A stretch of 64,000 nt of DNA from contig JABJGH010000066.1 of the NCBI GenBank assembly GCA_018662365.1, positions 1 through 64,000 of the forward strand. Direction: 5' to 3'. This document shows positions 9,307 to 18,537 of this stretch, piece by piece (the first letter of the stretch is position 1; each line of letters opens with the position of its first letter). The position numbers were made by a program, and so were the translations under genes. The DNA comes from Chloroflexota bacterium. GTDB taxonomy: Bacteria; Chloroflexota; Anaerolineae; Anaerolineales; UBA11579. The notes beneath the pieces are model-generated. The model searched no databases. It was not told the origin of the DNA and was given only the letters and a program-made list of their open reading frames with translations.

Positions 9307-9335
9307 GATAAATTTTTATAGAGAAAAGGAATTAA

Positions 9336-9794
9336 ATGCGCTGTCCGCACTGCCACGACGAAAGAAAAGGCACGAAAGTTATCGATACAACTCATGATAA
9401 TCGTGGGGGAATTCGGCGGCGTAGAGAGTGTAAAAAATGTGGGAAAAGGTTTAGCACATACGAAAGATCTATCTTAGCTACACCATTGGTTATCAAAGAA
9501 GACGGCAGCCGTGAAGAGTTTGATCGGGAAAAAATGATGCGCGGTTTACGTTTGGCTTGTGTGAAACGCCCCGTTTCGGCATCTGAACTAGACCGTTTGG
9601 CTGGGGAAATTGAATCGTCCTTACAACGGATCGGCAAGAGTGAGGTTCCCTCCCGGATGATCGGTGATTTGATAATCTCGGGTCTGAAAGAATTAGACCA
9701 TATTGCTTATATTCGTTTTGCATTGGTTTATCTTGGACTGGACGATCTGCAATCGATTAGATCTGAACTTGACCGCCTAATGGTAAGCGCATAA
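9336..9794 (+). CDS. nrdR: Transcriptional repressor NrdR
   Basis: ATP/dATP-sensing repressor of ribonucleotide reductase genes. 152 residues, full length. N-terminal zinc ribbon with CPHC (residues 3-6) and CKKCGKRFSTYER, followed by an ATP-cone (VIKEDGSREEFDREKMMRGL... to ...YIRFALVYLGL). AAAGGA at 9325-9330 precedes ATG 9336. It sits next to nrdJ, its natural target, and has a candidate NrdR box in its own promoter. Confidence 0.97.
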   Translation: MRCPHCHDERKGTKVIDTTHDNRGGIRRRRECKKCGKRFSTYERSILATPLVIKEDGSREEFDREKMMRGLRLACVKRPVSASELDRLAGEIESSLQRIGKSEVPSRMIGDLIISGLKELDHIAYIRFALVYLGLDDLQSIRSELDRLMVSA

Positions 9795-9824
9795 TATAAA
9801 CGACCTCTTCGTTGGACTAGCAAA

Positions 9825-9935
9825 TTGTCAAAGCTAAGCTCCATAACTTGAAGAGTTGAACGATTTGGAAAACATTGAAAGAAAGGCTTTGACAAATAAT
9901 TTGTTCTTCTCAGCAACTATTCACCTCTGAGTTGC
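9825..9935. repeat. Inverted repeats between nrdR and nrdJ
   Basis: A 10-bp inverted repeat (9825-9834 with 9886-9895) flanks 51 bases, and a second 6-bp stem follows (9913-9918 with 9930-9935). The right arm of the first contains TTGACA at 9889-9894, usable as a -35 element, although no good -10 is visible 16-18 bp further on. I looked for a cobalamin riboswitch here because nrdJ needs B12 and did not find the B12 box. Function unknown. Confidence 0.4.
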
Positions 9936-10073
9936 AAGAGTAAAAGTCCGACGGTTTTATTTTTAAGAAAGCTTTATCAACTTTTGGCAACCGCACTCAC
10001 ACCACAGCAAACATAGAAAAAGATCACCTAATTTTGCGAAATTCACGTATTACATTCTAGGAGAAGTGAGCAA

Positions 10074-12647
10074 ATGTTAGACAATCCAGCCACCGAAAAA
10101 CAAAAATCGGGTTTATTCCCCACCCCCCCACGTCCGAAGAATTTGCGTGATGTAGAACTTACTGAAAATGCGGAAAGTATATTCCTTAAACGATATGCCC
10201 GGCGGGGAGCGGACGGCACCGCGATCGAAACCGTTGAGGATACATTTTGGCGGGTGGCTTACCACGTGGCGAAGGTTGAGGATGAATGGGGCGAAGATGT
10301 GATGGAATCCACTCGACACTTCTATGATCTGTTGAGTGAAAAGAGATTTTTCCCGAACTCCCCCACTTTTACCGGGGCGGGGACACCCTTGGGTCAATTG
10401 GCGGCGTGCTTTGTGTTGCCGATCAGCGACGACATGGGCAAACATGGTTCAGGGATATTTGAAAGTTTAAGAGATGCGGCATTGATCCAACAGACAGGCG
10501 GTGGGAATGGCTTCTCCTTCTCTCGATTGCGCCCAAGACATTCACCGGTTAAGCGGTCTGCGGGGCAGGCAACTGGCCCGGTAGGATTTATGCGCGTGTA
10601 TGACCAGGCATTTGGCGAGATCGCGCAGGGTGGCACAAGACGCGGGGCTAACATGGCAGTGTTGCGGATCGATCATCCGGATATCGAAGATTTTATTGCG
10701 TGCAAGACCGACGAGTTTGCAGTGACAAATTTTAATATTTCTGTGGGGATCACCGATGCATTCATGCAAGCGGTGCAAGCAGATGGGGATTGGGACCTGC
10801 GTTTCCACGATCTGACCGACCCACGCTATAAGGGCTTTGATGGGACGATGGAGGAAGCGGAGGCATTGGGCCTGCCGATCAGAATCCATAAGACAGTGAA
10901 AGCGCGCGAATTATTTCAATCGATCGTGGACCAGGCACACCATAATGGGGAACCGGGATTGCTGTTCTTGGATGCGGCAAACCGCCAAAATCCAGTGCCT
11001 CATCTATATGATCTAGAAGCAACCAACCCATGCGGTGAACAATGGTTAGGCCCCTACGAGAATTGCTGTTTGGGTTCGATCAATTTGGCACAACATTTGG
11101 GCGCAGATAAAACCGTTGATTGGGAAAAATTAGAAGAGAGCATTGTGTTGTCCACCCGATTTTTGGATGATGTGGTGGAAGGCAACGCGTATGTGCCATC
11201 GGTACCAAAATTAAAAGTGGCAGCAATGAATGCGCGACGGATCGGATTGGGGATCATGGGTCTTGCAGACTTGCTCTATCATGTGGGGATCCGGTATGGG
11301 TCTACCGCAGGGCAGGAGTTTGTGGGACAAGTGATGGAGTTCGTACGATTCCATTCGATGAAGACGAGCGTGCAGTTGGCAAAAGAACGGCAACCTTTCT
11401 CGGCAATTGAGGGGAGTATTTATGACCCTGAAAATTTGGCATGGACGGCACCAAAACCTTTACGACCTTTTACACGAGATTATGCGCGACCCGCGTTGGA
11501 TTGGACAGAGATCGTAGATGGAATCAAGGAAAATGGGATTCGTAATGCTGCTCAGACGACAGTTGCCCCGACGGGCACAATTGCGACGGTTTCGGGATGT
11601 GAGGGATATGGATGTGAACCGGTGTTTGCGTTGGCGTACATCCGGCATGTGGATGATAACGGGGAAGACCTTGAATTAACGTATACCAGCCCCCTCTTCG
11701 AGCAAGCTTTGGAAGAGAGCGGGTTGAATAAAAAGAAACGAAAAAAGATCATTGATGAAGTGATTTCAAAAGGTTCTTTGCGGGACGTAGAGGGGCTACC
11801 GAAAGAGATCGTGAAAACTTTTGTGGTATCGAGCGATATTACTGCTGAGGAGCATGTGCGGATGCAGGCTTCCTTGCAGGCATTTGTGGATAACAGTTTG
11901 TCGAAGACGGTGAACTTTCCGGCTGATGCGACCGCTGAAGATGTGGCCCGCACGTACCAACTGGCATGGGAACTGAACTGTAAGGGGATCACGGTCTATG
12001 TGACGGGATCACGTGAGAAGGTGGTTTTGGAAACGCATGCAACTGCAAAGGAAAAGGCTCCTGCTCCAATGCAAGAGTTGGCTCCGATGTGGGATCAGAC
12101 AAAGGAACCACGCCCACGCGATCTGAGTGGGAATACGTTGAGCGTGAACACGCCTGTGGGGAAGGCTTTTGTGACGATCAATCAGACAGTTGAGAACCAA
12201 CCTTTTGAGGTGTTCTTGAATACGGCTAAGGCGGGTTCGGAGACTGCAGCGATATCCGAGGCGATCGGCAGGTTGATCTCGTACGTGCTGCGAATTGCAT
12301 CACCAGTTTCTCCGAGACAACGGCTGCGAGAGGTGTATCGACAGTTGAAGGGGATCGGGGGGAGCCGGAGTTATGGCTTTGGACCGAACCGGGTGAGCTC
12401 ATTGCCGGATGGGGTGGCGCAGGTGTTGGGGGATTATCTGGATGCGACTTTGAAGGATTCTGAGACCTTGATCCGGAAGAAAGAGAAGAACGGGAATGGA
12501 CACGGGAAGGATTCGGCAAATGAGCCGGACCATCCGGTGATGGATGTCCAGATGATCGGGGATATTTGCCCGGAATGTGGGCACGCGTCGGTGATCAATG
12601 AAGAGGGGTGTAGGAAGTGTTATAGCTGCTCGTACTCCGAGTGCTGA
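10074..12647 (+). CDS. nrdJ: Adenosylcobalamin-dependent class II ribonucleotide reductase NrdJ
   Basis: Reduces ribonucleotides to deoxyribonucleotides with a B12-generated thiyl radical; works with or without oxygen. 857 residues. First redox Cys in [16 protein letters not shown] (about residue 105), the glycine-rich [15 protein letters not shown], the radical site NPCGE (near residue 320) followed by [11 protein letters not shown], and [27 protein letters not shown] domain (about 695-775) follows, and the C-terminus carries CPECG...[12 protein letters not shown], a zinc-ribbon-like redox tail. AGGAG precedes ATG 10074. The 3' third is richer in GGG and GTG codons than the division cluster. 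Confidence 0.96.
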   Translation: MLDNPATEKQKSGLFPTPPRPKNLRDVELTENAESIFLKRYARRGADGTAIETVEDTFWRVAYHVAKVEDEWGEDVMESTRHFYDLLSEKRFFPNSPTFTGAGTPLGQLAACFVLPISDDMGKHGSGIFESLRDAALIQQTGGGNGFSFSRLRPRHSPVKRSAGQATGPVGFMRVYDQAFGEIAQGGTRRGANMAVLRIDHPDIEDFIACKTDEFAVTNFNISVGITDAFMQAVQADGDWDLRFHDLTDPRYKGFDGTMEEAEALGLPIRIHKTVKARELFQSIVDQAHHNGEPGLLFLDAANRQNPVPHLYDLEATNPCGEQWLGPYENCCLGSINLAQHLGADKTVDWEKLEESIVLSTRFLDDVVEGNAYVPSVPKLKVAAMNARRIGLGIMGLADLLYHVGIRYGSTAGQEFVGQVMEFVRFHSMKTSVQLAKERQPFSAIEGSIYDPENLAWTAPKPLRPFTRDYARPALDWTEIVDGIKENGIRNAAQTTVAPTGTIATVSGCEGYGCEPVFALAYIRHVDDNGEDLELTYTSPLFEQALEESGLNKKKRKKIIDEVISKGSLRDVEGLPKEIVKTFVVSSDITAEEHVRMQASLQAFVDNSLSKTVNFPADATAEDVARTYQLAWELNCKGITVYVTGSREKVVLETHATAKEKAPAPMQELAPMWDQTKEPRPRDLSGNTLSVNTPVGKAFVTINQTVENQPFEVFLNTAKAGSETAAISEAIGRLISYVLRIASPVSPRQRLREVYRQLKGIGGSRSYGFGPNRVSSLPDGVAQVLGDYLDATLKDSETLIRKKEKNGNGHGKDSANEPDHPVMDVQMIGDICPECGHASVINEEGCRKCYSCSYSEC

Positions 12648-12648
12648 G

Positions 12649-12686
12649 GTTAAGTTTTCTTCAAGTGCACTTGAAGAAAACTTAAC
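12649..12686. repeat. Perfect 38-bp palindrome after nrdJ
   Basis: Each arm is 19 bases (12649-12667 and 12668-12686) with no mismatch and no spacer. It begins two bases after the nrdJ stop. It could form a cruciform in DNA or a long hairpin in RNA; there is no T run directly after it, so it is not a plain terminator. Confidence 0.9.
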
Positions 12687-12690
12687 TCTT

Positions 12691-12715
12691 AGAGAATTGG
12701 CTACACCAATTCTCT
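12691..12715 (+). repeat. Perfect 10-bp hairpin, second of the array
   Basis: Arms 12691-12700 and 12706-12715 with a five-base loop. It starts AGAGAA, as does the hairpin at 12818. A loose T-rich run (TTTTTTATTTTTG) begins about 10 bases downstream. Confidence 0.85.
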
Positions 12716-12747
12716 ACTGATTAGCTTTTTTATTTTTGTAACATATG

Positions 12748-12776
12748 AAGAACGCCCTATTGGGTGTTCTTTTTTG
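12748..12776 (+). terminator. Intrinsic terminator of the nrdJ transcript
   Basis: Stem 12748-12757 with 12762-12771 (one G-T pair), loop TATT, followed directly by a run of T. This is a standard rho-independent terminator for nrdJ. Confidence 0.85.
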
Positions 12777-12788
12777 TTAATGTTCACT

Positions 12789-12924
12789 GCTAATGTGAAA
12801 AAAACTCACATTAGCTTAGAGAAATTACCAATGGTAATTTCTCTGCAAAATTGGGGATTAAGTAAACGCATGAACCGGGCCCGGTTCAATGCTCGTTTGA
12901 CAAGCGCTATGCCAGCGTGGCTTG
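12789..12924. repeat. Cluster of four further inverted repeats
   Basis: In order: a perfect 10-bp stem (12789-12798 with 12806-12815, A-rich loop), a perfect 12-bp stem with a three-base loop (12818-12829 with 12833-12844), a perfect 18-bp palindrome (12871-12888, TGAACCGGG and its complement), and a weaker hairpin (12901-12905 with 12920-12924 plus an inner GCT/AGC pair). None is coding. With the elements at 12649-12776 they make seven inverted repeats in 276 bases between convergent genes. Confidence 0.8.
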
Positions 12925-13002
12925 GTTTATTCTTTTGTTTTGCTGTTTGCCTTTTTACGTAAATTGCAAAGGCCCCCAAAGTTATTAGGACTTAATTGTA
13001 CC

Positions 13003-13071
13003 ATAAATAGAACATATGTCAGTGTTTGGTTAGAGGCGAAATTTTACAAAATTATAAACAGAATATATGTC
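13003..13071. repeat. 18-bp direct repeat, two copies
   Basis: Copies at 13003-13020 and 13054-13071 match at 16 of 18 positions (ATAAAYAGAAYATATGTC), 51 bp apart start to start. They lie in the 12648-13279 gap downstream of both neighbouring genes. The rest of the gap, 13072-13279, shows no feature I can name. Confidence 0.6.
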
Positions 13072-13279
13072 TTCGGAAATGGGAGGAGATTGTAAAATAA
13101 GGATTGTCAACATTTGAATATGAAGAAAGGCATAAACAAAGAATGCACCATTTTTGGTAAGGGTAATTATCCAAAACAACAAGTAAAAACGTGAAAAATA
13201 GATTTATTGAATGACCCCTCATTGGGAATGGGAGAGCAACCTTAAAATTATTCTATCTCCCCACTAAATATTAGCTCCA

Positions 13280-16200
13280 TTAGAAAAGCCCTTCGTCTCT
13301 TGACCTTTGAACTGCTTCCTCTAAAGTGAGTGCTTTTCCATTTTCTCTGGCTGCAGAATAAACAACCTTTGAAACTGCTACCTTAAGCCTAGCTTTCAAT
13401 TTGATTGTAATCGGTAGACGAGACATCCATGCGCTGGTTGAACGGTTGGATAAAGCTACATAAAGAAGTTCAGTGGCTTTTACTGGGTGACCGTCATGAT
13501 CAAAAATTAGAGCAAGATTTAATAATAACATTGCATGGGACCATAACCCACTTAGTTTTTCACCCTTTCTGGGGAGATAATCCCTTGCTCTTTCCATATT
13601 TCCCACTCCGGCTTCGGCCAAAAAATGATGACGACGAATACCTGAAAGAAAATCTTGACGAGTTGTAGGTAATGCTTCTAATTTTCTGAGGGTAGATTTC
13701 AAACCTTCGTAATCCTCATCAAAGGCGTCATAAATCATTTTGACATAATAAACCCATCCACTGGTATTAATAATATTAATATCTTCGATGATTCCAAGGG
13801 CTTCATTGAGATATTTTTGGCCCTTTTCACGATGCCCAACAGCTATTAGATGTATTGCAAGACTTACATTGCTCCAGGCAACCCCCTGTTTATCCCCCAA
13901 TTTCCGGCTAAGCAAATTATTTTCTTTCAAGTAAGCAAGACTTTCTTCATATTTCCCTCTCTCCTCCAAATTGGAAGATATATTATTGTTGGTCAAAATA
14001 ATTCCATATAAATCCCCAAGCTGTTGACTTATTTCTAGACAGCGTAAATTATAGTTAAGGGACTTATCATGCTCGCCAAGGATAGAATAAGCATATCCAA
14101 TCCCAAATAAATTAGGTGCCTGATTATATAAATCTTCTAAATCAATAAAAATCCCCAATGATTCTTTGAAAACAGAAAGGGCTTCTTCAATTTCCGAAGT
14201 ATCTAATAAAGCATAGCCCAAGGTTAATTTTGCTAATCCAACTCCTTGAAAATCGCCAGCATTTTCTAAAGTCTTCATTACAGTTTTGATGTCATCTATT
14301 GCCTTGGGACGTTTTTCCATAGATCTAATAATTCTTTCATAAAAAGTTACTGCCCGGGCTTGGAGGATGGGGGCTGTGTGGTCATGCTCCAATATGTTTG
14401 CAAAAAGCTCGACCGCAGTAAAGGTTTGATCTCGAATAAAACAATAAATATAAGCACTTTGCAACCCATTGAGCAATAGATCTGTTAGGCCTCGTTCAAT
14501 TGCCCAAGACCAAGCGGCACGTACATTTTCAAAATCCTCTTCAATATCATTTAGGGCATTAATCTGGTCCTTACCCTTTAGATCATTTTCGCGTTCTGCA
14601 AATGCATTCAAATAGTATCTTGCATGATTATCGTGGATTTCTTCCACGTCATCGAGATTTGTAAGGATTTCTTCAGAAAACTGCCGAATTAACTCATGTA
14701 TCTCGAATCGCCCTGATTTTTGATCTCGATGGAGTAGTGATTTGTTTACTAGCCCATTTAACAATCGGATGGAAATATTACTTATCGATTGGGCTGCATT
14801 ACGCGTGCAGCCTCCATGAAAGACGCTCATGCGGGCTAGGCCGTCTCGTTCCTCATCGTTTAGTAAACGCCAGGAATAATCAAACACAGCGCGCATACTG
14901 CGTTGTCGTTCAGGGAGATCACGGCGTTCGGATTCGAGGAAATCCATACTCGCTTGAATTTCTTCGGCAATTTCTTTGACAGTTAGGGTAGCTACCCAGG
15001 CTGCAGCCAACAAAATACCCAGTGGAACGCCTTGAACGAGGTGACAGACGCGGGCGACATAGCTGAGATTTTCTTCGGTGATCTCAAAGGCCACTCGGGT
15101 CCGAGTTGCAGATTGCATAAATAGTTGTACCGCAGAATATCGGAGAGCGTCTTGGGGGGTCTCCCATTTTGGAAGTTCCATGCCATCAATGACTAGCAAG
15201 TTTTCTCCATCAATATTTAGTTTTTCGCGCGAGGTGACAAGGACGGTCAATTGTGGGGCGGCATGAATGATCTCAGCAAGAATATTGGCACCGGCGATGA
15301 TATGTTCGTAATTATCCATGATGAGGAACAGATTTTTATTAGTAAGGTAGGACACTATCTGTGCCCTGTAATCCCCATCGGAATGGAATTTATAGGTGGC
15401 GGCTTCTGCAATTGCTTCGGGAATTTTTTCTGGATCGCCATATTTATCGAGACCGACGAAGAGGACACCATCTTCAAAATTTTTGGCTTGAAAAAACCCA
15501 GTTTCGATTGCGAGGCGAGTTTTACCCATTCCACCAGGGGCCATAAGGGTGATTAAGCGGATTGTTGGATCACTGATCATTCGTGTTAACTCATTCATTT
15601 CCTCTTCACGGCCAACAAAAGGGGTTGATTGAGCTAGCAGGTTGTTTCGGGAACCTGGGGTTGTGCGTTGGGGGGGAGAAAAAACTGAATGTAGTTCAAA
15701 CTCTGTTGGGTCTTCCTGCTCTATTGATTTAGGCTTTGGGGGTTGAGACGAGATGTCGATGTTCTTGATCATGGCTTCGATCTCGGCACCGACAAGACGG
15801 ATGGAGGGGATGCGGGCATCATGGTTTTTTTCTAACATGCGGTAGACGAGGTCATTGAGGTTATCGGGGATATCCGGCCGAATCTCTTGGAGGTCGGGTG
15901 TGGAATCATGGAGGATGGCAGTAATGACCTGAACAATACTGTCACCCGTGAAGGGGTTTTGACCGGTGAGTAATTCGAAGATCAGGACACCAAAGGACCA
16001 GATGTCAGACCGGGCATCGACTCTCTTGCCGAGGCAGGCTTCAGGGCTGAGATAGCCGTAGGTGCCGAGTAGGACGCCTTCTTGCGTGAGGTCAGAATCT
16101 CCAATAATGTGGGCAACACCAAAATCTGTAAGGCGTGGGGTATCGTTTTGATCAATGAGGACATTGGCAGGTTTTATGTCGCGATGGATGATGTCTAGAA

Positions 16201-16576
16201 AGTGGGAGCGGGTGAGGGCATCAGCGAGTTGAATGGCAATTTGCAATACCTGATCTAGGGGAAGGCCGGAAGGAGACTTTGAAAGGAGGTCTTTTAAATC
16301 TCCCCCATCGACGTATTCCAAAATTAGGTAGTGATTGCTATCCTGTTCGATGACGTCAATTAGAGTGACGATGTTGGGGTGGTTGAGTTCTCGCAGTACT
16401 TGTCCTTCTCGCCTAAATCTATCGAGGAAATCTAGGGTGGGATCGAGCAAACCGGGTTTAAGATGTTTGACAGCAACAGTTTCTCCGGATTGGGAGTCGG
16501 TGGCTCTATATACATCACCCATGGCCCCAGTACCTATCGATTCTCCTAGCTCGTATCGGTTTGAGAGTACTTTCAT
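13280..16576 (-). CDS. Ser/Thr kinase fused to a STAND (NB-ARC-like) ATPase with TPR repeats
   Basis: 1098-residue signalling protein. Residues ~8-270 form a Hanks-type kinase: GTGAMGDVY, the catalytic Lys in VAVKHLK, HRDIKPANV, DFG and SPEA. After a Pro-rich linker, residues ~315-640 form a STAND module: FVGREEE, Walker A APGGMGKTR (~344), a Walker B-like LFLIMDNYEHI, VTSREKL, then a winged-helix part. The C-terminal ~400 residues are helical TPR-like repeats, as expected for ligand or partner sensing. No membrane segment is seen. Such fusions are common in Chloroflexota and Actinobacteria as regulators; STAND proteins also act in phage defence. It stands alone, so the target is unknown. Confidence 0.9.
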   Translation of the reverse strand: MKVLSNRYELGESIGTGAMGDVYRATDSQSGETVAVKHLKPGLLDPTLDFLDRFRREGQVLRELNHPNIVTLIDVIEQDSNHYLILEYVDGGDLKDLLSKSPSGLPLDQVLQIAIQLADALTRSHFLDIIHRDIKPANVLIDQNDTPRLTDFGVAHIIGDSDLTQEGVLLGTYGYLSPEACLGKRVDARSDIWSFGVLIFELLTGQNPFTGDSIVQVITAILHDSTPDLQEIRPDIPDNLNDLVYRMLEKNHDARIPSIRLVGAEIEAMIKNIDISSQPPKPKSIEQEDPTEFELHSVFSPPQRTTPGSRNNLLAQSTPFVGREEEMNELTRMISDPTIRLITLMAPGGMGKTRLAIETGFFQAKNFEDGVLFVGLDKYGDPEKIPEAIAEAATYKFHSDGDYRAQIVSYLTNKNLFLIMDNYEHIIAGANILAEIIHAAPQLTVLVTSREKLNIDGENLLVIDGMELPKWETPQDALRYSAVQLFMQSATRTRVAFEITEENLSYVARVCHLVQGVPLGILLAAAWVATLTVKEIAEEIQASMDFLESERRDLPERQRSMRAVFDYSWRLLNDEERDGLARMSVFHGGCTRNAAQSISNISIRLLNGLVNKSLLHRDQKSGRFEIHELIRQFSEEILTNLDDVEEIHDNHARYYLNAFAERENDLKGKDQINALNDIEEDFENVRAAWSWAIERGLTDLLLNGLQSAYIYCFIRDQTFTAVELFANILEHDHTAPILQARAVTFYERIIRSMEKRPKAIDDIKTVMKTLENAGDFQGVGLAKLTLGYALLDTSEIEEALSVFKESLGIFIDLEDLYNQAPNLFGIGYAYSILGEHDKSLNYNLRCLEISQQLGDLYGIILTNNNISSNLEERGKYEESLAYLKENNLLSRKLGDKQGVAWSNVSLAIHLIAVGHREKGQKYLNEALGIIEDINIINTSGWVYYVKMIYDAFDEDYEGLKSTLRKLEALPTTRQDFLSGIRRHHFLAEAGVGNMERARDYLPRKGEKLSGLWSHAMLLLNLALIFDHDGHPVKATELLYVALSNRSTSAWMSRLPITIKLKARLKVAVSKVVYSAARENGKALTLEEAVQRSRDEGLF

Positions 16577-16791
16577 GAAATTCCTATGATTTTATAGATG
16601 ATCTTAGAAAGAGATCGGATCATTGTATGCGGTTTTTCGGAAATTTGGATGGTCGTTGTTGGATTTTTCTGATTTATTATACTCTGCTGCTGAGATAATA
16701 TTGATAAAAAAATCTCATGAAACGTAGGAAGAGAGGGATTCACTCTGAGGAATAATACAAGGATTGGTCTCCATGCAAACGATTTAATGTT

Positions 16792-16797
16792 TATAAT
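16792..16797 (+). promoter_or_regulatory. -10 element of the broken hydrolase copy
   Basis: A perfect TATAAT lies 29 bp before the ATG of the pseudogene; the intact copy has one at 20193-20198. No convincing -35 is present. It may now drive the unknown gene at 16945. Confidence 0.5.
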
Positions 16798-16825
16798 ATT
16801 TTGAGATGGAAATATGGAGGAAAAT

Positions 16826-16932
16826 ATGACCGAAGAAAAAACTTTTAGAGATTTGGTGAATACGTTTTTTGAAACTCACGGGAAGCCAGAGCAGTAGCAG
16901 GCGGCTTATGATGCGTTGGGGGGCGGGGAGGC
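16826..16932 (+). pseudogene. 5' fragment of an alpha/beta hydrolase gene, duplicate of 20253-21224
   Basis: ATG 16826 with GGAGG upstream opens a frame whose first 22 residues (MTEEKTFRDLVNTFFETHGKPE) match the intact gene at 20253. At codon 24 a TAG replaces a Gln codon; similarity continues to about codon 36 (AAYDAL..GGEA) and then stops, running into unrelated sequence before the gene at 16945. Most differences are third-position changes, so the copy diverged under selection before it was broken or came from a relative. No full domain remains. Confidence 0.85.
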
Positions 16933-16944
16933 AAAATAATAATT

Positions 16945-17694
16945 ATGGAAGAAAATAAGATTTCGGGTAATGATTTTATCGCAATGGGACATTTTTTAAT
17001 GCGTCCCCGAAGACCAGAAAAAAACAGAATATATAGAGATCCGGGCATATATTCATTGGCTGAATGTCATACTGAAAAAATTCCTTCCCTCTATCATCTT
17101 GGTCTTTGGTGGGAGGATCCTAAATCAGACAATAAACACCCCAAACCCAATAATAAATATATACAAGACTTAAAATCGGAACTGGGTTTTTCTGAAAAAG
17201 AATTTTTAGCTTTTGAAAAAGATTTAGCGAATGAAAGGTTTGTAAAAAAGACCATTCATATACATGACAATTTTTTGAATATATCAGCCGCCCAAGAATT
17301 TTCGGCAAAATATATGGATCTTGAAATTTTCGAGGACGTTAAATTAATTGGCGCTGGAATTTCCATAGAAGACCACAAAACCTTCATCGATAGTGAGCCG
17401 TATAATAACAGTGGCGTTGATGTCCGCGCAAAATCAGCTGTTAAATTGTCACAGAAGGGAGTATTTAGAGGTTTTGAAATTACTGATTACCTTGATCTTT
17501 TCCATTCTTTCTACTGTTATCCTCAAGCTGAATTAGAAATTGAAGAACAAAAAATTCAACTTAATGAAAATGGGATGTTTGAAACCTATAATCAGGCAAA
17601 GGAATTTTTACTTCACATGAATAAGGCTACTATTGGGCCATATTGGGAAGGAAATTTATATATCATTGCTCAATTTGAATACCCCAGAAAATAA
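16945..17694 (+). CDS. Protein of unknown function, 249 residues
   Basis: I do not recognise this protein. It is hydrophilic, AT-rich in codon use compared with the hydrolase genes on either side, without signal peptide or membrane segment. Visible features are an aromatic-rich start (LYHLGLWWEDPKS), a mixed alpha/beta body, and the end MNKATIGPYWEGNLYIIAQFEYPRK. It begins 12 bases after the hydrolase fragment ends and has only weak ribosome-binding sequence (GGGAGGC near 16926), so it may be translated from the fragment's expression signals. The composition suggests transfer from elsewhere. Confidence 0.6.
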   Translation: MEENKISGNDFIAMGHFLMRPRRPEKNRIYRDPGIYSLAECHTEKIPSLYHLGLWWEDPKSDNKHPKPNNKYIQDLKSELGFSEKEFLAFEKDLANERFVKKTIHIHDNFLNISAAQEFSAKYMDLEIFEDVKLIGAGISIEDHKTFIDSEPYNNSGVDVRAKSAVKLSQKGVFRGFEITDYLDLFHSFYCYPQAELEIEEQKIQLNENGMFETYNQAKEFLLHMNKATIGPYWEGNLYIIAQFEYPRK

Positions 17695-17843
17695 AAAATC
17701 GTACCCTGGGATTATTCTTAATCTATTTCGTAATTTTTTGAAATTGCTGAGTTTGGAGATGTGAACCCTGGATGGTGGAAAAGTGAGGGAGATGGTAGCG
17801 GAGGTAGCCCAGTAATAGCCTTTGTGAAAAGAAAATTACACAA

Positions 17844-18036
17844 TATAATACCTATTAATCAGTAAAGAAAAGGAAGGGATGAAAATATGAGCGAACGAAA
17901 GAAGAAACCTACAGAAAGAAAAGCTCCCTCGGTTGGATTACACCAAACCGATATGGGCGGCAAAGAAATTGTAAAAATCAATAAGAAAAATATAGACACC
18001 AAACGCAAAATTACCCCAAAGAAGAAACGACCATAG
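17844..18036 (+). CDS. Small basic protein, 49 residues, with its -10 element
   Basis: The coding part is 17887-18036. It opens with ATG after AAGGAAGGG, a good ribosome-binding site, and TATAAT at 17844-17849 gives a plausible -10. The product (MSERKKKPTERKAPSVGLHQ to ...ITPKKKRP) is about one third Lys/Arg with a conserved-looking centre QTDMGGKEIVKINKK. It could bind nucleic acid or be a ribosome-associated peptide; I cannot assign a family. It is short, so the call rests on the ribosome-binding site and promoter. Confidence 0.5.
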
Positions 18037-18420
18037 GATAAATTGGTTCAATTTCTGAAAAAATTGGTTGCAAGAGAAAGACGATCACCTGGGGCATGGT
18101 CTTAATTCGGCACGGGGAATGGTCACAATTCCAGCGGTCGTCGACTAGAGGGGGTAAAATTAAATATACCTCCAAATTGGTTAATATAAATTTGTCAAAT
18201 TAATAGATAAACGGGAGAGTGGGATGAGTTAAGGGGGTGAGAGATTTAGGTGTTTTGGTTGGGGGAAATCTAGCAGAAATTAAAACAGTAGAACTGTCTA
18301 TGGAATGATGAGGGAGATTGTATAATAGTGTTATCGATAAAGGGATCGTTGGTCAGGAAATCACTAAAAATATAACCTATTTGACAATAGTAACTATTTC
18401 AAGAAGTAGTAAGAATTTTT
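18037..18420. other. Gene-free stretch before the sulfatase-like gene
   Basis: No ORF of note. It contains TATAAT at 18321-18326 without a clear -35, and TTGACA at 18381-18386 without a clear -10. Two T-rich, purine-rich segments look like decayed intergenic DNA. Confidence 0.4.
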
Positions 18421-18537
18421 ATGAAAAATACTCATGATAAATATTCTGTTTCCAACCCTTTAGGTGAATTCAAATTGATAGATGAAGATGGAAAGGCGAT
18501 GAAATCGAATATTGCAAGGGATGGGTCTGCTAAGTGA
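18421..18537 (+). CDS. 38-residue ORF coupled to the sulfatase-like gene
   Basis: ATG 18421 opens a short hydrophilic peptide (MKNTHDKYSVSNPLGEFKLI to ...ARDGSAK) whose TGA stop overlaps the GTG start of the next gene by three bases (GTGA). The next gene has no ribosome-binding site of its own, so reading this ORF may be needed to translate it. No homologue recognised; it may be a leader or a true small protein. Confidence 0.4.
   Translation: MKNTHDKYSVSNPLGEFKLIDEDGKAMKSNIARDGSAK

Noticed and set aside
9795-10073. Cobalamin riboswitch before nrdJ
   Set aside because: The B12 box pattern and conserved core were looked for and not found; only plain inverted repeats are there.
16895-16897. 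TAG in the hydrolase fragment as recoded (pyrrolysine) codon
   Set aside because: Similarity to the intact gene fades ~12 codons later and then further stops occur; a broken copy explains it.
17746-17865. GTG-started ~35-residue frame (VNPGWWKSEGDGSGGSPVIA...)
   Set aside because: No ribosome-binding site, a stop just upstream and unclear start; possibly a decayed gene piece but not supportable.
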